This document shows, one piece after another, positions 1 to 6,604 of a stretch of 10,405 nt of DNA (position 1 is its first letter; the number at the start of each line of letters is the position of its first letter). The DNA is from Planctomycetota bacterium (GTDB taxonomy: Bacteria > Planctomycetota > Phycisphaerae > UBA1845): NCBI GenBank assembly GCA_022567365.1, contig JADFHG010000081.1:1-10405 (forward strand). The letters run 5' to 3'. Below the pieces are notes generated by a model. It was given only the letters and a program-made list of their open reading frames with translations. It made no database searches and had not been told where the DNA came from. The position numbers and the translations under genes are program-made.

Positions 1-1
1 G

Positions 2-1042
2 CAGGTCGATTCGGGTGCCGTCGTTTCACTGCTTCGGCGCTCGGCCGGCGAACTCCTCGGAATCGACATAGACGCGGGTCGTCCGGTCGAACTTGGGAGC
101 ATCGGGGGTGGAGGCACCACGGCCTTCGTTCACGAATTCACAGCGCGGTTCGACGACACTATCACTCTTTCGATCCCGTTCGCGATCGCGCCAACGGAAG
201 AGGTTCCCAATCTGCTCGGACGGCTCGGCGTGTTTGATCCGTTGCAGATCGACTTCGATGGCACCGTTCAGGAAACGAGGATCTCTGCCCCTTGGCTCGA
301 CAAGGATCGCCGTAGGGTATGGGACACGGTTCTGGCGGCCGAGAAGCACATTTTCACGCGGTGGAAGGACATCGCCCTCCCACCCCCGGCATGCGATGTC
401 GCGAGACGTTTCGTTGAACGAGCAGCGCAGCTCTTGGCGTCGTATGTCGGTTTGATGAAGCTGCATAGTGAGTATCCAGCCCCCCTCTTCATTCGATCAT
501 TGCTTGAAGTCGCGGTCCAGTTCGAGTATCTCCTGGACGATCCAGCCGCGCGGGCACAACGGTATTTGGATTTCTCGCACGTCACCAGACATCTCAAATC
601 GAAGCGGATTGCTGACAACGCAAGCGGACCGAGCAGCACCTACCTCGCATCGTCGCCGCTACGCACTCAGGGCGAGAAACGCAACCAAAGCGAATACGAT
701 CGAGTCGTTCGCCAGTTCTTGAAGCCAAAGAGTGGAAAGCCGTGGGACTCTTGGTACTGCATGTCCATCCGAGACCTCGCGGTTGCCGCCAGCAAGGTCG
801 GGGCGAAGTACCCTTGGACGGGCGAGTATCAATTGCTGTATGCCCTGGGTTCGGATTGGGCACATGGAGGCCCGATGTCGACAGACTCGCGCGTTTCCAC
901 GTTTGCCAGCGTTTCCAACGGATCGTTCTTCATTTGCCTGATGTTCTATTCGCGAATGCTTTTGGGTGTTTCGGGTGAGATGATCCTCGAAGCCGAGCAC
1001 TACAAATTGCTGACCGAATTGGCGAAGGGCGCGTGGCACTGA
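2..1042 (+). CDS. Retropepsin-like aspartic protease fused to a DUF5677-like domain (5' partial)
   Basis: The frame is open from base 2 to the TGA at 1040-1042, giving 346 visible residues; the start lies before the window. A GTG at 230 could begin a shorter 270-residue product, but it falls inside a protease motif, so I treat it as an internal valine. The first ~95 residues read as a clan AA retropepsin domain: VDSGA (catalytic Asp at bases 8-10, active-site D-S-G rather than the commoner D-T-G), a glycine-rich flap-like stretch (GSIGGGG), and NLLGRLGVFDPLQIDF at 209-256, which matches the family's conserved 'LLGRxGFFDxFxVxF' end. The remaining ~250 residues are mainly helical, with RSLLEVAVQFEYLL and LLYALGSDWAHGG, resembling DUF5677 ('RSLxE...YL' and 'Y..lS..vH'). 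The retropepsin call is fairly firm and the DUF5677 call moderate. Such soluble proteases act as dimers; the substrate is unknown. No signal peptide can be assessed because the N-terminus is missing. Confidence 0.75.
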   Translation, partial: QVDSGAVVSLLRRSAGELLGIDIDAGRPVELGSIGGGGTTAFVHEFTARFDDTITLSIPFAIAPTEEVPNLLGRLGVFDPLQIDFDGTVQETRISAPWLDKDRRRVWDTVLAAEKHIFTRWKDIALPPPACDVARRFVERAAQLLASYVGLMKLHSEYPAPLFIRSLLEVAVQFEYLLDDPAARAQRYLDFSHVTRHLKSKRIADNASGPSSTYLASSPLRTQGEKRNQSEYDRVVRQFLKPKSGKPWDSWYCMSIRDLAVAASKVGAKYPWTGEYQLLYALGSDWAHGGPMSTDSRVSTFASVSNGSFFICLMFYSRMLLGVSGEMILEAEHYKLLTELAKGAWH

Positions 1043-1398
1043 TCCACGTCCATCCCTCCCTTGAAAAAATCATTCGAAACCGTGCGGTCGTCCCGAGGTG
1101 CGGCGACCGGAGGCTCACGGTTGCCGACTCTCATAACCGCTGGTCCACAAACTGGGGGCAGATCCCCAGCCCGTGCCCAATGACAAAGCCGCTCGTTGGC
1201 TCGCAAGCGAAGGAACCGCGGGGCCCGGCGAGTCGTGGTCAAACGGGCCAAGCCGTACCCCGCGGAGAGGAAGTCTCACTGATATTATCGCAGCAGAACC
1301 AGCGTGGCAACGGTCCGGGCGGCACCAAATGGTTGGCCGATCCAAACAAGGTCGTCCGGGGTTGCCTCACGCCGGTGTGCCTACGACTGCAAAGCGAC

Positions 1399-1434
1399 AG
1401 CCGCAGCGGATTGTCACGTCGGCTTTCTTTTTTT
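1399..1434 (+). terminator. Possible weak intrinsic terminator
   Basis: A 5-bp stem AGCCG/CGGCT (1399-1403 and 1420-1424) with a 16-base loop is followed directly by TTTCTTTTTTT. The T-tract is convincing but the stem is short and the loop large. It lies over 350 bases past the stop of the protease/DUF5677 gene, so it could end that transcript or a separate RNA. Confidence 0.35.
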
Positions 1435-1871
1435 CTAAACAACCGACCCTTGACCGCCCGGAACCCATCGATCGGAGGCACGTCAAGATCGAATGCGCCA
1501 CGCGACGGTTGCGCCGCTACAAAACGCCACGCAGGCCACTCAAGTTGACAGGATTGGCTCACCGCAGTTAGTCCAGTGGAGCCGCAAGAATTGTACGCGA
1601 GTTAGAGTGTGGGTCGAGTCGGTAGGGCCATACCGGCTCAGCGCCGCGCAGGCGGGTTACATTGCTGCCGGTGAGTCGCCGTCACAAAATGTCGCCGTTT
1701 CCGCGAAGGAGCCCCTGCAGAGGACGCCGCCTGACCATCGCTCAACCCAGGTTCCTCGGGAAACGCCATCGATTTACATCACGACGCTACATTATTCAGT
1801 CGCGCAGGACGCCATGGGCATGTATTGTTGTCCGATAACGATTTATTCGTGGTATTACGGCAACGAGCACG

Positions 1872-1877
1872 TATAAT
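1872..1877 (+). promoter_or_regulatory. Possible -10 box (TATAAT)
   Basis: A perfect TATAAT lies 51 bases before the ATG of the DUF2617 gene. At the usual 17-base spacing the upstream hexamer is GTGGTA, which is not a good -35 box. It is plausible as the promoter of the downstream gene in an otherwise GC-rich region, but the call rests on one element. Confidence 0.35.
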
Positions 1878-1928
1878 GATTGTGACCGCGCAGAATGACG
1901 AGCAGCCTGAACCGCTTTTGGTCCAACG

Positions 1929-2510
1929 ATGAAGAGAGAGCTTGTGGAACGAGGACAGACGATACAACGCGTAGAAGATCTTCAGTTCTTCCTGTACCAA
2001 CGGGCGATCCACCCCGAATTGTTCAACATCCAGCGCGTGAAGCGCATTGAGCAAAGGCGTTATAGCGCCGAGGTCTGGATTGTGGGGCTTGCACATGTAG
2101 TGACCGTGCAGTTCGGCGATCAGATCCTGACGGAACTGATAACGGACGACCATGAGCTATTACCGAACGCGGGACTCGCCGCGTCCTTTCGGTTTCGTGG
2201 TGAGCGTGACCATACCCAGTCGTTTGACGGCGGAATGAGGTACATTCTATCGACACAGGTCGAGCGGATGACGCCTCAGTTGTTCCCCGCGACCCACCGT
2301 GACTACGTTCATTTCGCACAAAACCGTGGGATGCTCGTTTCCTTTGAGGAGTGGGCTTCGAACGGCTTGGATCCCTTCAGTTTCGTCGACTTCGAGGCGC
2401 GAGATCACGAGTTTCATGTTCACGCGTTTCACGCGTTTCCCGACGAGCTCACACTCCTCAAGACGCAGTCCATCTTCGAGATTGGTCCTCGAGGACAGGG
2501 CGAGACTTAG
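1929..2510 (+). CDS. DUF2617 family protein
   Basis: 193 residues, near the size I recall for this family. Conserved blocks visible in order: FFLYQRAIHPELFNI (residues ~20-34), YSAEVWIVGLAHVVTV (~45-60), ILTELI...LLP (~66-79), a central GGMRYILSTQVERM (~101-114), and a C-terminal FVDFEARDHEFHVHAFHAFP plus KTQSIFEI. This pattern (RxLHPELF, a 'GHVVT'-like strand, 'YQ.Q.E', and 'AFHTFPDD...KSQSLF') is that of DUF2617, a family common in planctomycetes. The function is unknown; there is no signal peptide or membrane segment, so it is probably cytoplasmic. The ATG is the first start after an in-frame TGA at 1908-1910. No clear Shine-Dalgarno sequence precedes it, which is common in planctomycetes. 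It stands alone between two gene-poor stretches. Confidence 0.88.
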   Translation: MKRELVERGQTIQRVEDLQFFLYQRAIHPELFNIQRVKRIEQRRYSAEVWIVGLAHVVTVQFGDQILTELITDDHELLPNAGLAASFRFRGERDHTQSFDGGMRYILSTQVERMTPQLFPATHRDYVHFAQNRGMLVSFEEWASNGLDPFSFVDFEARDHEFHVHAFHAFPDELTLLKTQSIFEIGPRGQGET

Positions 2511-2522
2511 TTCGCGGCGCCG

Positions 2523-2545
2523 AACCGAAGCGTCTCCGTTCGGTT
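2523..2545 (+). terminator. Hairpin just after the DUF2617 gene, possible terminator
   Basis: A perfect 7-bp stem AACCGAA/TTCGGTT (2523-2529 and 2539-2545) with a 9-base loop begins 12 bases after the DUF2617 stop codon. It is followed by AGACTTTGG, so there is no proper T-tract. Position favours a terminator or 3'-end stabilising hairpin; the missing T-run lowers confidence. Confidence 0.4.
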
Positions 2546-3303
2546 AGACTTTGGTGACACGACGCGACGCCTAAGCGCCGCGGGCAGTCGGTGTGTCCCG
2601 CCATATCGGAACAGCGCAATCGCACATAACAGTTGGTGCCGGGAGTGCTCGACTGTCGGTCTTCGCCCGAGGCGTACGACCGAGTTCGTAGCGCGCGCGA
2701 CCGAGCCGTACGGAACGCGCGAACTGACGCGTGGTCCAATAACATCCACGTCCGCCGGCCGGTGTGGTGGTGCGAGATTAGCGATGCATAGTGTGCCGGG
2801 CGCATCGACCGCCCGATCACCCACCTGATGTAAGCGCGACGGGATGGCCATCGACGACACGCCTAGCGGGTCGGTCGTGCCCGCCCGCCCGCGCCGAACC
2901 TGACACGGTCGACATTGCTCCGCCGGCAACCGGATCGGGAAGCAACGGCGGTCTGCGGATGGCGGGCGTTTCCACGGGCGGTTTGCGCAGTGTGCCCGCT
3001 TGGCATCACCTCGGCCGGACCCTCGCACCCCCGACCGAGCCGACCGTTTCAAGCTCTGCCTAGTCCCCTCGTCTCGTCCTCGGTTGGTTTGACCGCTCCC
3101 CGCCCCCCAACCGGTTTGTCGGCCGCCAATGCGTACGGAGTTGGTCATCGCGAGCGCCGATAAACCGGGTAGATCAAGAACCGTCGTCCCAGAGAAGTGC
3201 CGTGATCGAGAGGAACCTGAGGTCCTACACGAAATCGACGGGGGAGCCCCAGCGTGTCCGTTCGATCTCAGCGCCCCCCGTGGGGCGTGGAGCGCCGGCT
3301 CGC
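2546..3303. other. Gene-poor region
   Basis: No credible gene was found. The longest frame (2507-3148, minus) is Arg/Ser/Pro-rich, has no motif, and runs into the 3' end of the DUF2617 gene. Small structures are visible: CGTACG twice (2673-2678 and 2707-2712) bracketing an 8-base direct repeat CGACCGAG (2677-2684 and 2698-2705, 21 bases apart), and a 7-bp inverted repeat CGGTTGG/CCAACCG (3081-3087 and 3107-3113). No sigma-70-type promoter stands out before the DUF362 gene. Confidence 0.5.
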
Positions 3304-4299
3304 ATGGAGGAGCGCCACCAAAGCCTCCCGATTGGGGCGCAGTCCAGGCGTCATTTCATTCGTGCGATTGCCGCGGGCGCGGGTGCGGCGGTATGGTCGC
3401 GTGCTCACGCGTCGGGAGATCCAAGCAATGCGGACGCGCCATCTGACGGTTTCCGGCCGATCGTAGCCCGCGCCCGCTCCAGCCACGCAATCCGGGGAAC
3501 CAGCGTGCATCCCTTGGTGCTCAGAGAAATGCTTGGCGAGTCGCTCATCGCGCTGACCGGAACGGCGAGCGTCGTCGCCGCCTGGCGTTCCATATTGAAG
3601 CCTGATGATGTAATCGGCATCAAATTCAACCGGTCCGGGCAGGACGGGTTGGGCACGACGGAGACGTTTGCGAGTGAGTTGATTGCATCCATCACGTCGG
3701 CGGGGTGGTCTCGCGAGCGCATCGTTTGCATCGAGGCACCGCGCGGACTCGATCGCCACCTCGGCACACAGCCCGCCCGGATCGGATTCGACGAACACCC
3801 GACGGATTTTGGTAGCGGCTCGGATCAGTTTGCGTCAGTATTGAATCAAATCACCGCTTTGATATGTGTTCCATTTCTGAAAACCCACAATGTTGCTGGG
3901 ATGACCTGCTGCCTGAAAAACCTGTCGCACGGGCTTGTCAAGCACCCTGCGCGGTACCACGATGGCGGATGCGCTCCCTACATCGGTGACATCGTTTCCT
4001 CTGCTCCGATCAGGTCAAAGCTCCGATTATGCATTGTGGACGCACTTCGGGTCGTTTTCGAAGGCGGTCCGGAAGCGTCGGCAGGATTCACCGGCGACGC
4101 GGGTGTGGTACTGGCCGGTACCGATCCGGTCGCGTGCGATGCGATAGGCCTTACGGTGCTGAACCAGGTACGGGCTGACAAGGGGCTCGCGCCCTTGGCG
4201 GCGACCGCTGCGGAGCTGCCTTACCTGGCCGCCGCAGCGCAGCGTGGGCTGGGCACGGCGGCTAGGCATGCGATCGAGGTAGCCGAGATCCACCGCTAG
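3304..4299 (+). CDS. DUF362 domain protein with Tat signal peptide
   Basis: From the ATG at 3304 the product is 331 residues. A GTG at 3202 would add 34 residues before the signal peptide; the later ATG puts the twin-arginine motif SRRHFIR at residues 14-20, normal for Tat export, and has GGAG 11 bases upstream. A hydrophobic AIAAGAGAAVW segment and a likely cleavage after AHA (residues 34-36) follow. DUF362 motifs: DDVIGIKFN (~101-109), ICVPFLKTHNVAGMTCCLKN (~187-206), IVDALRVVFEGGP (~244-256) and TDPVACDAIG (~273-282). DUF362 proteins are often linked to iron-sulfur or redox contexts, but no ferredoxin-like cysteine cluster is present; the notable cysteines are the CC pair in GMTCCLKN. The Tat signal implies export in folded, perhaps cofactor-bound form. 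The substrate is unknown. It is a single-gene unit with its own terminator. Confidence 0.88.
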   Translation: MEERHQSLPIGAQSRRHFIRAIAAGAGAAVWSRAHASGDPSNADAPSDGFRPIVARARSSHAIRGTSVHPLVLREMLGESLIALTGTASVVAAWRSILKPDDVIGIKFNRSGQDGLGTTETFASELIASITSAGWSRERIVCIEAPRGLDRHLGTQPARIGFDEHPTDFGSGSDQFASVLNQITALICVPFLKTHNVAGMTCCLKNLSHGLVKHPARYHDGGCAPYIGDIVSSAPIRSKLRLCIVDALRVVFEGGPEASAGFTGDAGVVLAGTDPVACDAIGLTVLNQVRADKGLAPLAATAAELPYLAAAAQRGLGTAARHAIEVAEIHR

Positions 4300-4308
4300 G
4301 TTGGGTGA

Positions 4309-4344
4309 GCCGGTCGCCGCACAACGGACCGGCGAAATTTTTTT
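4309..4344 (+). terminator. Intrinsic terminator of the DUF362 gene
   Basis: A perfect 7-bp stem GCCGGTC/GACCGGC (4309-4315 and 4327-4333) with an 11-base loop begins 10 bases after the stop codon and is followed by GAAA and seven Ts (4338-4344). The A/T run also lies just before the promoter at 4356 and could serve as an UP-like element for it. Confidence 0.75.
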
Positions 4345-4355
4345 CGGACTTGCTA

Positions 4356-4385
4356 TTGACAAGCGCGGTATTAGCCGATTAGAAT
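4356..4385 (+). promoter_or_regulatory. Strong sigma-70-type promoter upstream of the prepilin-like gene
   Basis: A perfect TTGACA (4356-4361) is followed after 18 bases by TAGAAT (4380-4385), one mismatch from consensus, with an A/T-rich tract at 4335-4344 upstream. This is the best promoter match in the window. Transcription would start near 4392 and run rightward. The next clear gene is the prepilin-like gene at 4953, so it drives either a long 5' leader or a separate small RNA. Confidence 0.7.
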
Positions 4386-4952
4386 CCGCGTCGGTTAGGA
4401 GCAGTGTGCAGTCTGGAATATTGTCGTATTATTCAATTGATTCGACGCGTATCATTCGTATCAAAACATACGCCATTGTAAGATCATCTGCCTTCCAGCC
4501 TCCTGCCTGCACCTGACCGCACTGTTTGCTGTGCTTCGCGCGCGTTCGCTCCCGGTAGCCGGGTGTGTAGCCGTTGTGGAGCACGGGATGAGCGGGTGTG
4601 CCCTGCGGTGCCGTTCGGCGAGTCGACCGAACGCGCGTGAATCCGGACGGCATGGTTCGGCCTCCGCAAATCCGAACTTGTGTTCTTGGGTGATTGGTGT
4701 TCTCGCAACCGTAGCGCCAAGGGATCGTGTCAGTGTCACTGCATGGTCGGTTGGTTGCACGGTAGCGTCAGCGCCCTCCGTGTTTGGGGCGCTGGCGTAC
4801 GAACTGTTGTTTCGGATTCGCATTCACGAGTTGGACTGCGATGGCTGCCGGGCTCTTGTGCGGTGGTTTCAATTATCGGTCTTACGTCCGTGTGTTCCGC
4901 GATTCCGGGTAACAGCAGAGGTGCAGATTAGGAAAGCACGGGAGACTTCTGT
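4386..4952 (+). other. Long leader or small-RNA region before the prepilin-like gene
   Basis: About 565 bases lie between the promoter and the next start codon. The forward frames at 4531-4956 and 4680-4931 give Cys/Arg/Val-rich translations with no motif and no convincing ribosome site. A tight hairpin CCCGG-tag-CCGGG sits at 4551-4563. I see neither the conserved blocks of the c-di-GMP-I riboswitch (GGGCAAACC / GGACGCAAAGCC) nor an intrinsic terminator, so the transcript probably reaches the prepilin-like gene. Confidence 0.45.
4940..4945 (+). promoter_or_regulatory. Ribosome binding site of the prepilin-like gene
   Basis: GGGAGA with a 7-base spacer precedes the ATG at 4953. It fixes the start that places the prepilin cleavage motif at the very N-terminus. 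Confidence 0.7.
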
Positions 4953-5918
4953 ATGAAACGATCTAAAGCATTTACGCTGATTGAGCTATTGGTGGTCATC
5001 GCGATCATCGCGCTCCTGATCTCGATCCTGCTACCGAGTCTTTCTCGGGCAAGGGAGTTGAGCAAACGTCTGGTATGTGCCGCCAACCTCAAGGGGATCG
5101 GCACGTCCTCCAAGATTTACGCGAACGACAATTTCGAGAAGTGGATGACGCCCGGTTTCTCGGGAAGCAAGATCGACAACGGCGGGATTCTGTATCTCGA
5201 GCAGGTCGGCGACCCACCCCAAGGCACCGAACGCCGCTTCGAGAGCGATGCGGATGGCAGTACGAGCACCAACGGCAGCACTAAACTTTCGGTCACCCGG
5301 GCGTTTTGGCTGCTCGTGCGGTCCGGGGACGTGACCGTCAAGCAGTTCATCTGCCCGAGTAGTGGCGATGAGCCGGACCAGAGTGATAAGGTGCTCGGTA
5401 TCGACTTCTGGTACGACTTCCAGTTCGGGCCGGGTGCCAACCAGGGGTCGAACATCAGCTACGGGTACCAGGTTTGCTTCGGACCACGGGACACCCGAGC
5501 CCGTGAGGGATCCGACAACCGCCAGGTCTTGGCTGCTGATGGTACGCCGTTCTACTTCTCCACGGGAACTGCGCCGGATTGGGAGGACTCCAACGGCCAG
5601 CCTCTCACCCTCGAGTCGTCGCCTAGAGAATGGCGTAGGTTCAATTCCAAGAACCACGGTGGCCAGGCCAACGGCGAGGGGCAGAACTGCCTGTTTGCCG
5701 ACGGCCATGTGACATTTGAGAAAATGCCGGCGATTGGGATCGACCACGACAATATCTATACCCTGATGGGAAGTGCATTCGCGCTTGGGAATCAGAACCT
5801 CATCTGGGGCGAGTGGCCGCACGACGCGCCGACGGGCGGTGACCCGTATCCCGGGCAGGACGTATTCGACGTCGGGGCGGGTAATCATTCGGCGACGGAC
5901 ACACTGATCTACCCGTAG
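4953..5918 (+). CDS. Prepilin-like protein with N-terminal methylation motif (pseudopilin, H-X-DG type)
   Basis: 321 residues. The N-terminus MKRSKA/FTLIELLVVIAIIALL is a type IV prepilin leader plus hydrophobic helix: a 6-residue basic leader, Phe at +1 and Glu at +5 (E11). The residue before the cut is Ala rather than the usual Gly, a variant common in planctomycete members. Then come LPSLSRARELSKRLVCAANL (25-45), a FICPSS segment (132-137), and NHGGQANGEGQNCLFADGHV (234-253), the C-terminal H...DG motif of the large planctomycete prepilin-processing-associated family; here 14 residues separate His235 from Asp250, not 9. These proteins are thought to be processed by a prepilin peptidase and sit in the inner membrane or in pseudopilus-like assemblies; planctomycetes carry many paralogues and the individual roles are unknown. 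It has its own promoter far upstream and a strong terminator, so it is a single-gene unit. Confidence 0.92.
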   Translation: MKRSKAFTLIELLVVIAIIALLISILLPSLSRARELSKRLVCAANLKGIGTSSKIYANDNFEKWMTPGFSGSKIDNGGILYLEQVGDPPQGTERRFESDADGSTSTNGSTKLSVTRAFWLLVRSGDVTVKQFICPSSGDEPDQSDKVLGIDFWYDFQFGPGANQGSNISYGYQVCFGPRDTRAREGSDNRQVLAADGTPFYFSTGTAPDWEDSNGQPLTLESSPREWRRFNSKNHGGQANGEGQNCLFADGHVTFEKMPAIGIDHDNIYTLMGSAFALGNQNLIWGEWPHDAPTGGDPYPGQDVFDVGAGNHSATDTLIYP

Positions 5919-5951
5919 GGCGGTCGGTTGGTCTTCCTGGACTCTTACAAG

Positions 5952-5987
5952 AAGGACGGTGGGCGCCGCGCCCGCCGTCCTTTCTTC
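5952..5987 (+). terminator. Strong intrinsic terminator of the prepilin-like gene
   Basis: A 13-bp stem (AAGGACGGTGGGC at 5952-5964 against GCCCGCCGTCCTT at 5970-5982, one G-U pair) with a 5-base loop is followed by TCTTC after the TT that closes the stem. It lies 33 bases after the stop codon and separates this gene from the Nudix gene. Confidence 0.85.
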
Positions 5988-6031
5988 ATGCGCCGACTCG
6001 CCGATTGTGCGCTCCCGCTTGATCGGGGCAC

Positions 6032-6604
6032 ATGAAAGCCGCGAACCCGACCATCCAAACCTCTCCCTTCATTCGCCGATGCCGCGGTGTCATCGGTGTT
6101 ATCTCACGGCAGGACCGTCATCTTCTCATCCGTCGTGCGATCGGCGTACCCAAAGGCGGGCACTGGTGCTTTCCCGGGGGGCACGTCGAACGCGGGGAAA
6201 CGTCGCGTCGCGCCGTGACCCGTGAACTAGCGGAAGAGTTCGGCATTACCGTCGTACCGATCGCGCGGATCGGGGCGATTCGGGTGTCGGAATCGGGTTA
6301 TGTGTTGGTGATCTGGCGGGTCCGATATGTCTCGGGATCTATCGCGCTTGCCCCCGCAGAGGTCGCCGATGTGCGGTGGTGCACACCCTGCCAGGCTCGA
6401 TCGATGCGTCAGTGTCTGGCGTCGACCGCAAGCGTGCTCGAACTTCTTCGGCGATCAGATGTGCGGATTCACCCCGATGGAACGGCGGCGATTGCATCTC
6501 GCCAGCCGGCTCCGCCCTGGTGGTCGCCGACACGGGGCGACTCGAAACGATCGGACTCATTTCAACGGGATGCCGAATCAGGACCGCGCCGACCAAGACC
6601 TTAG
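6032..6604 (+). CDS. Nudix hydrolase
   Basis: 190 residues. A full Nudix box G-X5-E-X7-REUXEEXGU is visible at residues 50-72: GHVERGE, then TSRRAVT, then RELAEEFGI. It is preceded by HWCFPGG, and the beta strands GVIGVIS and HLLIRR fit the fold. The REXXEE glutamates would bind the divalent metal that hydrolyses a nucleoside diphosphate-linked substrate (MutT-like oxidised nucleotide, sugar nucleotide or similar); the exact substrate cannot be read from the sequence. The last ~50 residues are Pro/Arg/Ser-rich (PAPPWWSPTRGDSKRS...) and probably disordered. The start ATG has only a weak GGGG upstream. The gene follows a strong terminator, so it needs its own promoter, and its stop codon overlaps the stop of the opposing small gene at 6601-6603. 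Confidence 0.9.
   Translation: MKAANPTIQTSPFIRRCRGVIGVISRQDRHLLIRRAIGVPKGGHWCFPGGHVERGETSRRAVTRELAEEFGITVVPIARIGAIRVSESGYVLVIWRVRYVSGSIALAPAEVADVRWCTPCQARSMRQCLASTASVLELLRRSDVRIHPDGTAAIASRQPAPPWWSPTRGDSKRSDSFQRDAESGPRRPRP

Larger units (their letters stand above)
1043..1928. other. Gene-poor region with several hairpins
   Basis: No open frame here has a recognisable protein motif. The longest forward frames (1033-1548 and 1173-1571) have Arg/Pro/Ser-rich, low-information translations typical of chance frames in GC-rich DNA. Visible structure: an inverted repeat CGGTT/AACCG (1118-1122 and 1135-1139), a hairpin CTGGGG-gcagat-CCCCAG (1152-1169), an 8-bp perfect inverted repeat CCGCGGGG/CCCCGCGG (1216-1223 and 1258-1265) with a nested CCCG/CGGG, and a weak hairpin with T-tract (1399-1434). 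A structured transcript is possible but is not matched to any RNA family I know. Confidence 0.5.

Noticed and set aside
230..1042. Gene beginning at the GTG at 230
   Set aside because: The GTG lies inside the NLLGRLGVFD motif of the protease domain and the frame is open upstream to the window edge.
1152..1169. Hairpin CTGGGG/CCCCAG as a tRNA T-arm
   Set aside because: No TTCRANY loop, acceptor stem or anticodon arm can be built around it.
2507..3148. 213-residue minus-strand frame
   Set aside because: Arg/Ser/Pro-rich translation with no motif; it runs into the 3' end of the DUF2617 gene and looks like a chance frame in GC-rich DNA.
4386..4952. c-di-GMP-I riboswitch before the prepilin-like gene
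   Set aside because: The conserved core blocks of that riboswitch are not present in this leader.
4531..4956. 141-residue forward frame before the prepilin-like gene
   Set aside because: Cys/Arg-rich, no motif, no ribosome site, and it overlaps the prepilin-like start in another frame.
5031..5888. 285-residue minus-strand frame
   Set aside because: It is fully antisense to the well-supported prepilin-like gene and has no recognisable domain.
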